Of a stretch of 37,440 nucleotides of DNA, positions 26,386 to 34,643 are shown piece after piece. The position numbers and the translations under genes are program-made. The notes beneath the pieces are model-generated. The model did no database searches. It was not told the DNA's origin and was given only the letters and a program-made list of their open reading frames with translations. Every line of letters starts with the position of its first letter. Within the stretch, counting starts at the first letter, position 1. The stretch is from an uncultured Spartobacteria bacterium (lineage in GTDB: Bacteria > Verrucomicrobiota > Verrucomicrobiia > Chthoniobacterales > Chthoniobacteraceae), in assembly GCA_903901425.1 (NCBI GenBank), contig CAIURC010000131.1:1-37440 (forward strand), written 5' to 3'.

Positions 26386-28583
26386 CTCAACACCCCCTTT
26401 TCCATCCCGCGCACCGACACACGGCTGCCAGTCACCCGCTGCTGAAACCACAACTCGCCAAAAAGCAAAGCCAGCACCCCCAGCAAAATCGGCCGCCAGA
26501 TCTCACGGCCCACACGGCGCTCCCTCTGGAGCTTGCGAAACGCTGCCGCATTCTCAAAAACGCGCACCCCGTTTTCCCGCGAAAAAGCCTCCAACTCCCC
26601 GGCACTCAACCGCGTTAAATCCGACTCCGCCCGCGACGCGTTCACCGCAAAATGCTGCGGCTCCAACCCAGGTCCAGAGACCGTGTAAAATCCTGGCTTC
26701 CGCGTTCCCCGAAATTCCAACACCGCCTTTCCATCCCGGGCAACGGCCTCCACCACAGCGGTCCCGCCCTCGGGCAGTCCGATGTCAAACCGTCGTCCCG
26801 CATCTTTCGCCGGGAGAAAAGAAGTCAGGGTCGCTCCCACCTTCAGATTCCTGGGAGGCTCTCCCCCAGAGGCCAGTCCGAGCACCAAGCGTTGGAGAAG
26901 CGGAATGTAAACCGGTCGAAGCGGAAAACTGTTCCAGTCCGCATCCAGCGTGGTCGCCGCCATGATCACCCGTCCCGCCCCATGGTTGCGCCCCACCAGA
27001 AACGGGTCTCCGGTTTCCAGACGCGCCAAAACCTTGCCTGGATCAGCCCCGCCTTTTCCTGGAACCAACCGGTGCCAGACCCGGATCTCGGCATCGCCCA
27101 AACTCCCGTTCCGGGGATCGTTGAAAAAATCGAGACTGGAATCTTCAAACCGCTGCGGCGGAACATTCACGGTCCGGCCGGCGTCGCGGGGCTCTCCTTG
27201 GATCTCCCCAAAACTCAGCGGCAGAAGCCCGGCCCCGTCCCGGAAAAAAGGACCCCGGTACCAGTCCAAGTCCAGTTTCGCGCCCGGCCAGACCATGAGC
27301 CCGCCACCGGACTTCACGAACCCCTCGAGATCCTTGAGTTGGGGATCCGAGAGCTTCGGCACATTCGCCAGCACCACCACCGCAGCTTTCCCCAACACTG
27401 CCCCTGAGAACTTTTCAACAGGCACCACGCGCGCAGAAAGCAGGTCCGCCAATTCCATGCGCCCGGCCCGGAAGGGCTGCAGGGCCACCTCCGCAAAATC
27501 CGTCTCCCCGCGGAGCGCCTGGCTGGAGGGTTCCCCGTTCACCAAAAGCACCTCCACGCGCTCCAGGACCGGTACACACGCCACAAACCGGTTGTCCGCC
27601 GCCAGCCCGTCCCCCTCCCCCTCCACCTCCACACGGTGCGACCCCGCACTTTCAAAAACATGCTCAAACACCACCTGCTGCGTCTGGCCCGGCCCCAGAT
27701 TCACGCGGACCACTGTCTTCTCCACCCCATCGACCCGAAACGCCACCCCCAAATCCGGATGCGCGGTTTCGCCGTAACTGCGGACAGCCGCCCGGAACTG
27801 CAGCTTCTGACCCACGCCGGCAAGGCCGCTCCCAAACTCCACACTTTCCACTGCCACGTTGTCGGTGTGAAGGCTGCCGCCCCTCCGGGCTCCGAGATCC
27901 ACAAAAGCCGGATCCACCCCAGCCCCGCGGAGTTGATCCAGCGCAGTGCGCACCCCTGCACGGTCTGCGGTTCCAAAACTCGCCCGCTGAAAGTCCGTCA
28001 ACACCACCACGCTCTTGACTGGCTCTCGGAGCTTTTCCAACTGCCCAGCGGCGGCCTGCAACCCGGCAGCCAGATCTGCCGGCCCCGCAGACGGAGTCAC
28101 CCGCTTGAGCGCCTCCAGAAACCGGCCCGGGTCATGAGTCGGCCGGTCGAGAAGGATCCCGCCCCCCTCCCCCAGGAGAACCCCCTGAAACACGCCGCCT
28201 TGAGGGGCTGTCCGGGTGAGTTCCTGCGCCTCCAGCCGCGCCCTGTCAAAGAGAGTCTCCCCGGGCCTTTCTCCTGCACCCATGGAGTAACTGTGATCCA
28301 CAACCAAAAGAAGCCCCTCGTTGCCTGAAACACCCATCCCGCCCGATTTGAACACGGGCCTGGCCATCGCCAGTGCAAGGAACAGCGGGATTCCAATCCG
28401 GATGAGCAGAAGCAAAACCTGCTCAAGCTGCATCCGGCGCCGGTTGGTTTTCAAAACCGAATCGAGCAAATGCATGGCGCCCCACGGCACCACCCTGAAC
28501 CGCCGCTTGTGCAGCAGATGAATCAACAACGGCACAGCCCCCAGAACCATCCCACCCAACAGTGTTCCATTGAGAAAATTCAT
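26382..28583 (-). CDS. BatA-type VWA membrane protein
   Basis: The product has 733 residues from ATG 28583 (GAGG about 8 nt upstream; ATG 28592 is an alternative). The N-terminus NFLNGTLLGGMVLGAVPLLI, then HLLHKRRFRVVPWGAMHLL, is the BatA/aerotolerance N-terminal signature, with helices at about 4-24 and 56-76. A VWA domain follows, with MIDAS D96-H-S-Y-S100 (LLLVVDHSYSMGAG) and a VVVLTDFQRASFG strand. The long C-terminal part includes Ig-like and amidotransferase-fold-like stretches (VEVLLVNGEPSS, GGGLMVWPGAKLDLDWY) and a last helix, PILLGVLALLFGELWF. In Bacteroides, Bat proteins are linked to oxygen tolerance, but the mechanism is unresolved. It starts 11 nt after the DUF58 stop and overlaps the next gene by 4 nt. 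Confidence 0.87.
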   Translation of the reverse strand: MNFLNGTLLGGMVLGAVPLLIHLLHKRRFRVVPWGAMHLLDSVLKTNRRRMQLEQVLLLLIRIGIPLFLALAMARPVFKSGGMGVSGNEGLLLVVDHSYSMGAGERPGETLFDRARLEAQELTRTAPQGGVFQGVLLGEGGGILLDRPTHDPGRFLEALKRVTPSAGPADLAAGLQAAAGQLEKLREPVKSVVVLTDFQRASFGTADRAGVRTALDQLRGAGVDPAFVDLGARRGGSLHTDNVAVESVEFGSGLAGVGQKLQFRAAVRSYGETAHPDLGVAFRVDGVEKTVVRVNLGPGQTQQVVFEHVFESAGSHRVEVEGEGDGLAADNRFVACVPVLERVEVLLVNGEPSSQALRGETDFAEVALQPFRAGRMELADLLSARVVPVEKFSGAVLGKAAVVVLANVPKLSDPQLKDLEGFVKSGGGLMVWPGAKLDLDWYRGPFFRDGAGLLPLSFGEIQGEPRDAGRTVNVPPQRFEDSSLDFFNDPRNGSLGDAEIRVWHRLVPGKGGADPGKVLARLETGDPFLVGRNHGAGRVIMAATTLDADWNSFPLRPVYIPLLQRLVLGLASGGEPPRNLKVGATLTSFLPAKDAGRRFDIGLPEGGTAVVEAVARDGKAVLEFRGTRKPGFYTVSGPGLEPQHFAVNASRAESDLTRLSAGELEAFSRENGVRVFENAAAFRKLQRERRVGREIWRPILLGVLALLFGELWFQQRVTGSRVSVRGMEKGVLR

Positions 28584-28594
28584 GCCGGGCATCC

Positions 28595-29491
28595 TCAGCG
28601 ATGCTGCATCCTGCGCTTGAAATACACCGCAAGGGCCTCCGTCAGCGGGGAATCTGTGGTCAACTCCACCAGATCTACTCGGTTCTGCCTGCATCCCCGC
28701 CGCAACTCGGACCGGAACGCCTCCAACCGCTCCAAATACGCCCCACGCACCTGCGCAGGATCCAGCAGCCGGACCGATCCGGGCCGCTCAAGACACTCGA
28801 ACTGCGTCCATTCCCGAAACGGGAACTCGAGTTCGTCCCGGTCCAGAACCTGGAAAACCAGCACCTCCTGATGCCCGTGCCGCAACTGGGCCAGGGCGCG
28901 CAGAAGCGGCTGAACCTCGCCAAAACAATCCGAAATCAAAACCAACAACCCGCGCCTTTGCAGCTTGGGCAGGACCGCGCGGAACACCGACCCAAGGTCG
29001 CTTTCCCCGCCGGTCTTTGCGCCCTCGAGTTCGCCAAGAATCGCCTGCAGATGACTCGGCCGCGCGCGGGGCGGCAGCACACGCCGGATCCCCGAATCAA
29101 AAGTCACCAATCCGACACTGTCCTGCTGACGGATCATGAGATGAGCCAGACAGGCCGCAAGTTGCACGGCGTACTGCCACTTGGCCTTTCCAGCCGGGCC
29201 GTACCCCATCGACCCGCTGACGTCCACCAGCAACTGCGCCCGCAGATTCGTCTCCTCCTCGTATTCCCTCACATAAAACCGGTCGGTCCGACCAAAAACC
29301 CGCCAGTCAATCGAGCGGATCTCGTCGCCCGGCACATAGGCCCGATGCTGACGGAACTCCACGCTGAATCCCCGGTGCGGCGACTGGTGCAGCCCGGAAC
29401 AGAACCCTTCCACCACCTCGCGGGCGAGAACCTGCAAACCGCCCAGCCTCCTGAGCTCTTCCGCACTAAGAAAACGTCCCAGATCGCTCAC
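28595..29491 (-). CDS. DUF58 family protein with VWA-type MIDAS
   Basis: The product has 298 residues from GTG 29491, which follows a GGGG stretch by 5 nt; GTG 29497, two codons upstream, is also possible. The family signature is complete: LAREVVEGFCSGLHQSPHRG, FRQHRAYVPGDEIRSIDWRV and YVREYEEETNLRAQLLVDVSGSM. The MIDAS D90-V-S-G-S94 is canonical for metal binding by VWA domains. There is no transmembrane segment, so it is cytoplasmic. DUF58 proteins are nearly always encoded next to MoxR ATPases and are thought to be their adaptor or client. Here it lies 75 bp downstream of the MoxR gene and 11 nt upstream of the BatA-like gene. Confidence 0.92.
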   Translation of the reverse strand: MSDLGRFLSAEELRRLGGLQVLAREVVEGFCSGLHQSPHRGFSVEFRQHRAYVPGDEIRSIDWRVFGRTDRFYVREYEEETNLRAQLLVDVSGSMGYGPAGKAKWQYAVQLAACLAHLMIRQQDSVGLVTFDSGIRRVLPPRARPSHLQAILGELEGAKTGGESDLGSVFRAVLPKLQRRGLLVLISDCFGEVQPLLRALAQLRHGHQEVLVFQVLDRDELEFPFREWTQFECLERPGSVRLLDPAQVRGAYLERLEAFRSELRRGCRQNRVDLVELTTDSPLTEALAVYFKRRMQHR

Positions 29492-29566
29492 AGGCACCCC
29501 GGTTGGCCGCCCCGGGTCGGTTCCCCGACTCCCAACGGCTCTCTGGTTTTGCCAGCCCGCATCGCC

Positions 29567-30613
29567 TCAGCTCCGGTGCGTTGCTGCGCCCCTCGGCACC
29601 GCCGCCAAAATCTTTGAAACCAGCCCGTCCGCATCCAACCCCTCGGCCTCCGCTGCAAACGTCGGCACGATCCGGTGCCGGAGCACTGGAAGCGCCAACG
29701 CCTCAATGTCCTCCACGCTCACATGCACCCGCCCCTTGAGCAGCGCACGCACCTTGCCCGCCATCACCAAGTTCTGGCAGGCCCGAGGCCCAGCTCCCCA
29801 TTCCACCCACTCTTTGACAAAACCCGGCGCCCCGGGTTCTTCCGCACGCGTGTACCGCACCAAATCCAACACAAAATCCAAGACATGGTCCGGGACGGGC
29901 ACCTTTCTCACCAACCGCTGCGCCTCCAGGATCTCCGCCGCGTGAATGACCGGTCGCAACTCCGCCCCCCCAGATCCCGTGGTCCGCTCAATAATCGCAC
30001 GCTCCTCCTCCCGGGACGGGTATTTCACCCGGATCAGGAAAAGGAACCGGTCCCGCTGCGCCTCGGGCAACGGATAAGTGCCCTCCTGCTCGATCGGGTT
30101 CTGGGTGGCCAGCACGAAAAAGGGTTCCTCCAGCTTCAGTGTATGGCCACCCACGGTCACCGAATGCTCCTGCATCGCCTCCAACAGCGCCGCCTGCGTC
30201 TTGGGAGGCGTCCGGTTAATCTCATCCGCCAACACCATCTGCGCAAAAATCGGCCCTTTCTGGAACACAAAGCGCCTTCCCCCTTCTGGGGTCTCCTGAA
30301 TGATGTCCGTGCCCGTGATGTCCGCAGGCATCAGATCCGGCGTGAACTGGATCCGGCGGAAACTCAAATCCAGACACCGGGCCAGAGACCGGATCATCGC
30401 GGTCTTCGCCAGACCCGGCACCCCCTCAAGCAAACAATGGCCTCCGGCCAGAACCGCGATCAACAACTCCTCGATCACCTCTTTCTGCCCCACGATGAAG
30501 CGGCCCATCTCGGATGTGATCCGCTCAAACGCGGCCACCAACCGTTCCGCCCCCTCCCGGTCATCCATCGGAGAACTCGAACTGCTGGGATCAACAGGGG
30601 CTGCGGAAATCAT
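29567..30613 (-). CDS. MoxR-family AAA+ ATPase
   Basis: The product has 348 residues from ATG 30613, with no clear Shine-Dalgarno. The N-terminus is a Ser-rich tail of about 20 residues. The AAA+ core has [21 protein letters not shown], Walker A GVPGLAKT at 64-71, [18 protein letters not shown], Walker B LADEINR with D130-E131, sensor 1 [18 protein letters not shown] with the arginine-rich RDRFLF, and the lid domain with [10 protein letters not shown]. MoxR ATPases act as chaperones that insert metals into, or remodel, VWA-containing partners, using ATP in the cytoplasm. The neighbouring DUF58 and two VWA membrane proteins are the obvious partners. It is the first gene after the sigma/anti-sigma pair, with a palindrome about 55-95 nt upstream of its start. 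Confidence 0.95.
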   Translation of the reverse strand: MISAAPVDPSSSSSPMDDREGAERLVAAFERITSEMGRFIVGQKEVIEELLIAVLAGGHCLLEGVPGLAKTAMIRSLARCLDLSFRRIQFTPDLMPADITGTDIIQETPEGGRRFVFQKGPIFAQMVLADEINRTPPKTQAALLEAMQEHSVTVGGHTLKLEEPFFVLATQNPIEQEGTYPLPEAQRDRFLFLIRVKYPSREEERAIIERTTGSGGAELRPVIHAAEILEAQRLVRKVPVPDHVLDFVLDLVRYTRAEEPGAPGFVKEWVEWGAGPRACQNLVMAGKVRALLKGRVHVSVEDIEALALPVLRHRIVPTFAAEAEGLDADGLVSKILAAVPRGAATHRS

Positions 30614-30667
30614 AGAATGGAAGGTTTTTGTCAGGCGGACGCGCCTTTCTCAACCTTTAACCCCCAC

Positions 30668-30709
30668 CCAAGGGATTGGTTTCAGACTGAAACCGGCCCC
30701 GAACCTTGG
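30668..30709. promoter_or_regulatory. Nested inverted repeat upstream of moxR (candidate operator)
   Basis: An exact palindrome GGTTTCAG-A-CTGAAACC (30678-30694) is flanked by a second pair, CCAAGG (30668-30673) and CCTTGG (30704-30709). It sits in the 105-bp gap between the anti-sigma gene and moxR, 55 nt or more upstream of the moxR start. No T run follows in either direction, so a terminator is unlikely. A regulator-binding site or an RNA hairpin controlling moxR operon expression is inferred. Confidence 0.5.
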
Positions 30710-30718
30710 CGAATCGGG

Positions 30719-31294
30719 TCAAACGTCGTCCGGGGATACCGGCACACCGGCCGAATCCTTCACCGTGGGCGGCGTGCAAACCATGGGATCAACCAGTTCC
30801 CCGCCAGAGTTCACCGCGGGAACCCACCCGGATTCGTCCACGAAAGAGGCAATGTTCGCCAGAGGCGCCGCAAGACTCACAGCATCGGGCGACACCGCCG
30901 CCGCCATGATTCTGGAGACCTGCGTGGACACCTCAGCCACCTTGGAGGCAGAATCGCTGACCCGGTTCAAGCCAGGGTTGCCAAACAAGAACGTCAACCC
31001 GGCAGCTGCCGCGCCTGCCCCGGCAATCCGGTGCCAGAGGGAGCCAGGCCGCTGGAAAGCAATCAATTCCGCGCGTTGTTCCGGCTTGAGACCCAGCTCA
31101 GAAACCACTCCCGCGCCTTCCAGACCGGACTCGAACCCTTCCTCGAGCATCTGCGCTAGATCAATCATCGCACAGACGTCGTCCCGGCTGGCCTCGGAAA
31201 CCGCCAGCATCGACTCCACATAGAGCCGCTCCTCAGGCTGCAACTCGTTCAGCGCGTAATCGGTCCGGTCCTGCTCACTCAGATGGGTTCTCAT
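30719..31294 (-). CDS. Putative membrane-anchored anti-sigma factor
   Basis: The product has 191 residues from ATG 31294, which has GGGAG 4 nt upstream and overlaps the sigma gene stop as ATGA. The cytoplasmic N-terminal part (RTDYALNELQPEERLYVESML, then a helical stretch to about residue 80) resembles the helical N-terminus found in anti-sigma and related vWA proteins. It has no His/Cys zinc-binding ZAS motif. One hydrophobic segment (about 86-106, LWHRIAGAGAAAAGLTFLFG) would span the membrane, leaving about 85 residues outside that end in a Pro/Asp/Val-rich tail. Position directly after a sigma gene with coupled translation is the main argument for anti-sigma function; direct sequence similarity is weak. 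Confidence 0.6.
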   Translation of the reverse strand: MRTHLSEQDRTDYALNELQPEERLYVESMLAVSEASRDDVCAMIDLAQMLEEGFESGLEGAGVVSELGLKPEQRAELIAFQRPGSLWHRIAGAGAAAAGLTFLFGNPGLNRVSDSASKVAEVSTQVSRIMAAAVSPDAVSLAAPLANIASFVDESGWVPAVNSGGELVDPMVCTPPTVKDSAGVPVSPDDV

Positions 31295-31845
31295 GCAACT
31301 CCCTTCTTTAGGTAGATGATTTTCTCGTCCTTGTCGTCCCGCTCCAGCTTGCTCCGCAGATTCCGCATGGCCGCATTCAACAAAAATCCAACGTTGCCCA
31401 CGCTCAACCCGGTGATGTCGCTCACCTCCTGGTAGGAGTGATGATGGTGAAACCGGAGCCGGACCACTTCCTGCTGGTTCTTGGGCAACTCGTTCACCAG
31501 TTCCATGAGCCGCGCCACGCGCTCCTTGCGCTCCAACTCCACCAAGGGCGTCGTCCCTTCGCACCGTTTCTGCTCAAACTCCTGAGCTTCCACGTACACA
31601 TACCGATCCTCTTTCTTCAGGGATTTGAGCGCGCAGTTCCGGCACACCGTGAACAGCCACTGCGACAAATGTCCCTCCACCGACTCCTGCTCCTGATTGT
31701 GCAGCCGCATGAACGTCTCCTGAACCACGTCCCGCGCACGCTCAATCTCGCCCACAATGCTCATTGCATACTGCAAAAGCGGGCGCTCAAAACGTTCGAG
31801 TGCGGACTGAACCCAGACTGCTTTGCGTTTCTGTTTTCCGAACAT
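31291..31845 (-). CDS. ECF-like RNA polymerase sigma factor
   Basis: The product has 184 residues from ATG 31845; an upstream in-frame TTG (31875) would only add a Pro-rich leader. Region 2 is seen in FERPLLQYAMSIVGEIERARDVVQETFMRLHN and HLSQWLFTVCRNCALKSLKKE. Region 4 is seen in ELPKNQQEVVRLRFHHHHSYQEVSDITGLSVGNVGFLLNAAMRNLRSKL. The HHHH run inside region 4 is unusual. The protein should recruit RNA polymerase to a specific promoter set, with the adjacent gene as probable anti-sigma. It is codirectional with the MoxR/BatA operon 678 nt downstream and may read into it. A run of nine C lies 4-12 nt upstream of the ATG in place of a Shine-Dalgarno. Confidence 0.9.
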   Translation of the reverse strand: MFGKQKRKAVWVQSALERFERPLLQYAMSIVGEIERARDVVQETFMRLHNQEQESVEGHLSQWLFTVCRNCALKSLKKEDRYVYVEAQEFEQKRCEGTTPLVELERKERVARLMELVNELPKNQQEVVRLRFHHHHSYQEVSDITGLSVGNVGFLLNAAMRNLRSKLERDDKDEKIIYLKKGVA

Positions 31846-32179
31846 GGTGGGGGGGGGCTGAAGGTTACCGAGCAACTGTCTCCACTGTGATCTACCCCGA
31901 ATGGATCCGTTTCTTAAGGAAATTTTTCACGACTCCCCGCTTTTGCCGGGGTTCCCCTCCCGGTGGACCGTGTCCCCCCCTCCCGAACCCGACCCTTCTG
32001 CCCCCATTTCTGTCCTCACCCGCATCCCCACCAGATGCCCCGCCCGGACGGCCTAGGGTCCGTTTAAACACGGGCGCTCGACACCAGACCTGTTTTTCTC
32101 CTAAGGCTTCCAAGCACCGGCGGTTGTCCCCCAGAATCAGTTTCACCCCATTTCTGAGCACATTTAATCCCTACACCCC
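31846..32179. other. Divergent non-coding region between sigma factor and DUF6797 gene
   Basis: This 334-bp region has no credible ORF. It is pyrimidine-rich on the plus strand. It includes a nine-G tract (31849-31857) abutting the sigma gene start, a GC hairpin-like CCCCGC...GCCGGGG near 31936-31952, and an interrupted dyad CGGAC/GTCCG around a CCTAGG core (32045-32062) next to TTTAAA. It must contain the promoters of both divergent genes. A TTTAAT at 32163-32168 is a possible -10 box for the plus-strand gene, but no good -35 box accompanies it. Confidence 0.5.
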
Positions 32180-34522
32180 TTGAAAACCCGAATCGCAGCC
32201 CTACTCCCCACCGTCCTCGGCACCGCAGCCCTTCATGCCGCGCAAATCGCTCCGGCCTCCAAGTACGAGGCCATGGATTACGGGCCTTTCCTCTCCTCGA
32301 CCATCCACAACACCGAGGATAAGAGCACCCTTCAGGGCAAAGGCTGCGCCACCGACAAAGGGGTGACCATCCGGTTGGCGAACGGCGCCACCATGCTCTT
32401 TGACACCGACCTTCTCCGCATGTCTGGCGGTTGGACGGGCGGCTTCCTTACCCTCAAAGGCGTCATCTTCGACGGAAAACACGGCCCCAACCCAACCCCG
32501 GCCAAAGACGCAAAAATTGTTTTCCAAACCCACCCCACCCCGGGCTGGAGCCAGGATGGCTCTTTCAAAGACGAACGCCCGCTTCCCACCGGTACCGGGG
32601 CCGCCACCCGGCCCTTTGGCCCCCTGCCTAAAGCCCGGGCCAAATACCGCGGCCTCTATGTCAAGGACCAGTCCGTAGCCCTCTCCTATACCGTGGGCTC
32701 TGCGGCCCTCCTTGAACTGCCCGACTCGGAAAAAATCGGGGATGACGTTCTGTTGACCCGCTCGTTCCATGTCAGCTCCGCCGGGTCCGCCGCATTCCAT
32801 CTCCTCGCCGCAGAGGCCCCGGAAGGCGCCCAAGTCGAGCTCCTGCCAGACAACGCCGGGGTTTCACTTCCCGCCGACCCAAAAAATCCCGAGGCCCGTC
32901 TCTTCATCGCCGCTCTGGGCACCCCCTCAGGCGCAGTCTGGAAAAACACCGAGGGCCGAGCCTCGCTTCAACTCCCCAAGTTCGCCGGCAGCGAGCGGTT
33001 CAAACTGGTTTACTGGATCGGCGGGAACGGGGATGCAAACCGGTTCTCCGAAATGGCTCGGAAAGCGGCGGCACCCGCCGACTTGAGCGGATTTACCCAT
33101 GGGGGCGGTACCCGCTGGAAGGAAGTGGTGAAAACCGAGGGAGAACCGGGAACTCCAGACGAGAATTTTCCCTATGTGGTGGACAGCATCACCCCCCCGC
33201 TGACCAACCCCTACAACGCGTGGATCCGGTTTGGCGGATTTGACTTCCTTCCAGACGGCCGCGCCGCTCTCTGCACCTGGAGCGGCGACGTCTGGATTGC
33301 CTCCGGGCTCGACGCGGGACTCAAAGAGATCACCTGGAAACGCTACGCGAGCGGGCTTTTCCAAGCCCTCGGCCTGAAGGTCGTGGACGGCCAGATCTAT
33401 GTGCTCGGCCGGGACCAGATCACCCGCCTCAAGGACGTCAACAACGATGGCGAAGCGGACTTCTACGAAAACTTCAACAACGACGTCCAAGTGACGCCCG
33501 GATTCCATGAGTTCGCTCTGGATCTCCATACCGATCCGCAGGGCAACTTCTACTTCGCCAAGGGCGGCCCTGTGAATCCGGGTGGCCGCGGCTGGGGCCC
33601 CCTCAGCGAGCACAACGGCTGCGTGTTCAAGGTGTCCAAGGACGGCGAAAAGTTCGAGGTCTATGCCACCGGAGTGCGCGCCCCGAACGGGATCGGCGTC
33701 AGCCCGGAAGGCGTCGTGAGCTGCGGCGACAACCAAGGCACTTGGGTGCCCGCCTGCTACGTCCATATTGTCCAGCCCGGCGATTTCGTCGGCGTCACCG
33801 ACCTTGCCCACCGGCCCGAAAAACCGACCGCTCACGGCACCCACATCTGTTACATGCCGATGGATGTGGACAACTCCGGCGGCGCCCAAGTGTGGGTGAC
33901 CGGCAACAAATGGGGTCCGCTTGAAAACCGGATGCTCCACCTCAGCTACGGCCAAGCCAGCGTCAACCTCGTCCTCTCCGAAAAGGTGGATGGCAAAATT
34001 CAGGGCGGCGTTGTCCGGCTCCCCCTTAAGTTCGACACCGGCATCATGCGGGCCCGGTTCAACCCCGCCGACGGCCAGCTCTACGTCGCCGGCCTCCGCG
34101 GCTGGCAAACCAAGGGCAGCAAAGACGCCGGCTTCTTCAGGGTCCGCTACACCGGCGCGCCCGTCACCGTCCAAAGCTCGCTCCGCGTCACCAACAAGGG
34201 CCTCCACATCGGGTTCACCAACCCGGTGGACCCCAAATCCGCTGGAGACGCCGAGAACTATTCCGTGGAACAGTACAACTACCGCTGGACCGAAGCCTAC
34301 GGTTCGCCGGATTTCAAACCGTCCGATCCGGAGAAAAAAGGGCGGGACCCGGTTGAAATCAAGTCGGTGAAAGTTGCCTCCGACAATCGCTCGGTATTCC
34401 TCGAAATCGACGGCCTAACACCCGTCGACCAGATGCGGGTCAAAATGAACCTCAAATCCGCAGACGGCAAGGATCTGCCCGGTGAATTGGTGAACACCAT
34501 CAACGTCGTCGGCAAGGAGTAA
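32180..34522 (+). CDS. Secreted DUF6797 / beta-propeller protein
   Basis: The product has 780 residues from TTG 32180. The TTG is chosen because it begins a clear signal peptide (KTRIAALLPTVLGTAALHA) and the next in-frame Met is at residue 32, after the cleavage site. Residues about 25-300 correspond to the DUF6797-type region (MDYGPFLSSTIHN, KYRGLYVKDQSVALSYTVG). Residues about 330-660 have the look of an NHL/PQQ-dependent sugar-dehydrogenase-like propeller (FGGFDFLPDGRAALCTWSGDVW, LKDVNNDGEADFYENFN, YATGVRAPNGIGVSPEGVVS, GQLYVAGLRGWQT). The C-terminus is a small beta domain. There is no CxxCH. It is probably a periplasmic partner of the multihaem cytochrome encoded next. No Shine-Dalgarno is seen, so translation may be from a very short leader. 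Confidence 0.72.
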   Translation: MKTRIAALLPTVLGTAALHAAQIAPASKYEAMDYGPFLSSTIHNTEDKSTLQGKGCATDKGVTIRLANGATMLFDTDLLRMSGGWTGGFLTLKGVIFDGKHGPNPTPAKDAKIVFQTHPTPGWSQDGSFKDERPLPTGTGAATRPFGPLPKARAKYRGLYVKDQSVALSYTVGSAALLELPDSEKIGDDVLLTRSFHVSSAGSAAFHLLAAEAPEGAQVELLPDNAGVSLPADPKNPEARLFIAALGTPSGAVWKNTEGRASLQLPKFAGSERFKLVYWIGGNGDANRFSEMARKAAAPADLSGFTHGGGTRWKEVVKTEGEPGTPDENFPYVVDSITPPLTNPYNAWIRFGGFDFLPDGRAALCTWSGDVWIASGLDAGLKEITWKRYASGLFQALGLKVVDGQIYVLGRDQITRLKDVNNDGEADFYENFNNDVQVTPGFHEFALDLHTDPQGNFYFAKGGPVNPGGRGWGPLSEHNGCVFKVSKDGEKFEVYATGVRAPNGIGVSPEGVVSCGDNQGTWVPACYVHIVQPGDFVGVTDLAHRPEKPTAHGTHICYMPMDVDNSGGAQVWVTGNKWGPLENRMLHLSYGQASVNLVLSEKVDGKIQGGVVRLPLKFDTGIMRARFNPADGQLYVAGLRGWQTKGSKDAGFFRVRYTGAPVTVQSSLRVTNKGLHIGFTNPVDPKSAGDAENYSVEQYNYRWTEAYGSPDFKPSDPEKKGRDPVEIKSVKVASDNRSVFLEIDGLTPVDQMRVKMNLKSADGKDLPGELVNTINVVGKE

Positions 34523-34541
34523 CCTCTCCGCCTCTCCATCG

Positions 34542-34580
34542 AGGGCGGCGCCTGCTTGACCAGGCGCCGCCTTCTCTTTT
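34542..34580 (+). terminator. Rho-independent terminator after DUF6797 gene
   Basis: A perfect 11-bp stem GGCGGCGCCTG (34544-34554) pairs with CAGGCGCCGCC (34561-34571) across a 6-nt loop. It is followed by the T-rich TTCTCTTTT (34572-34580). It starts 20 nt after the stop codon and separates this gene from the cytochrome gene. Confidence 0.85.
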
Positions 34581-34643
34581 GGATTCGGTTTGCTCACTCA
34601 CGAACCCAGTTTTCGCCCCTCTTTAAACCCGCCCTTTCCCTCC

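Noticed and set aside
32141-32168. Possible promoter with TTTAAT (-10) before the DUF6797 gene
   Set aside because: The -10 is one mismatch from consensus, but the -35 candidate TTTCAC matches poorly. A promoter is likely in this region, but this exact site is not supported.
32927-34207. Open frame of 426 codons antisense to the DUF6797 gene
   Set aside because: Shadow of a well-supported secreted protein, with no domain or start signal.
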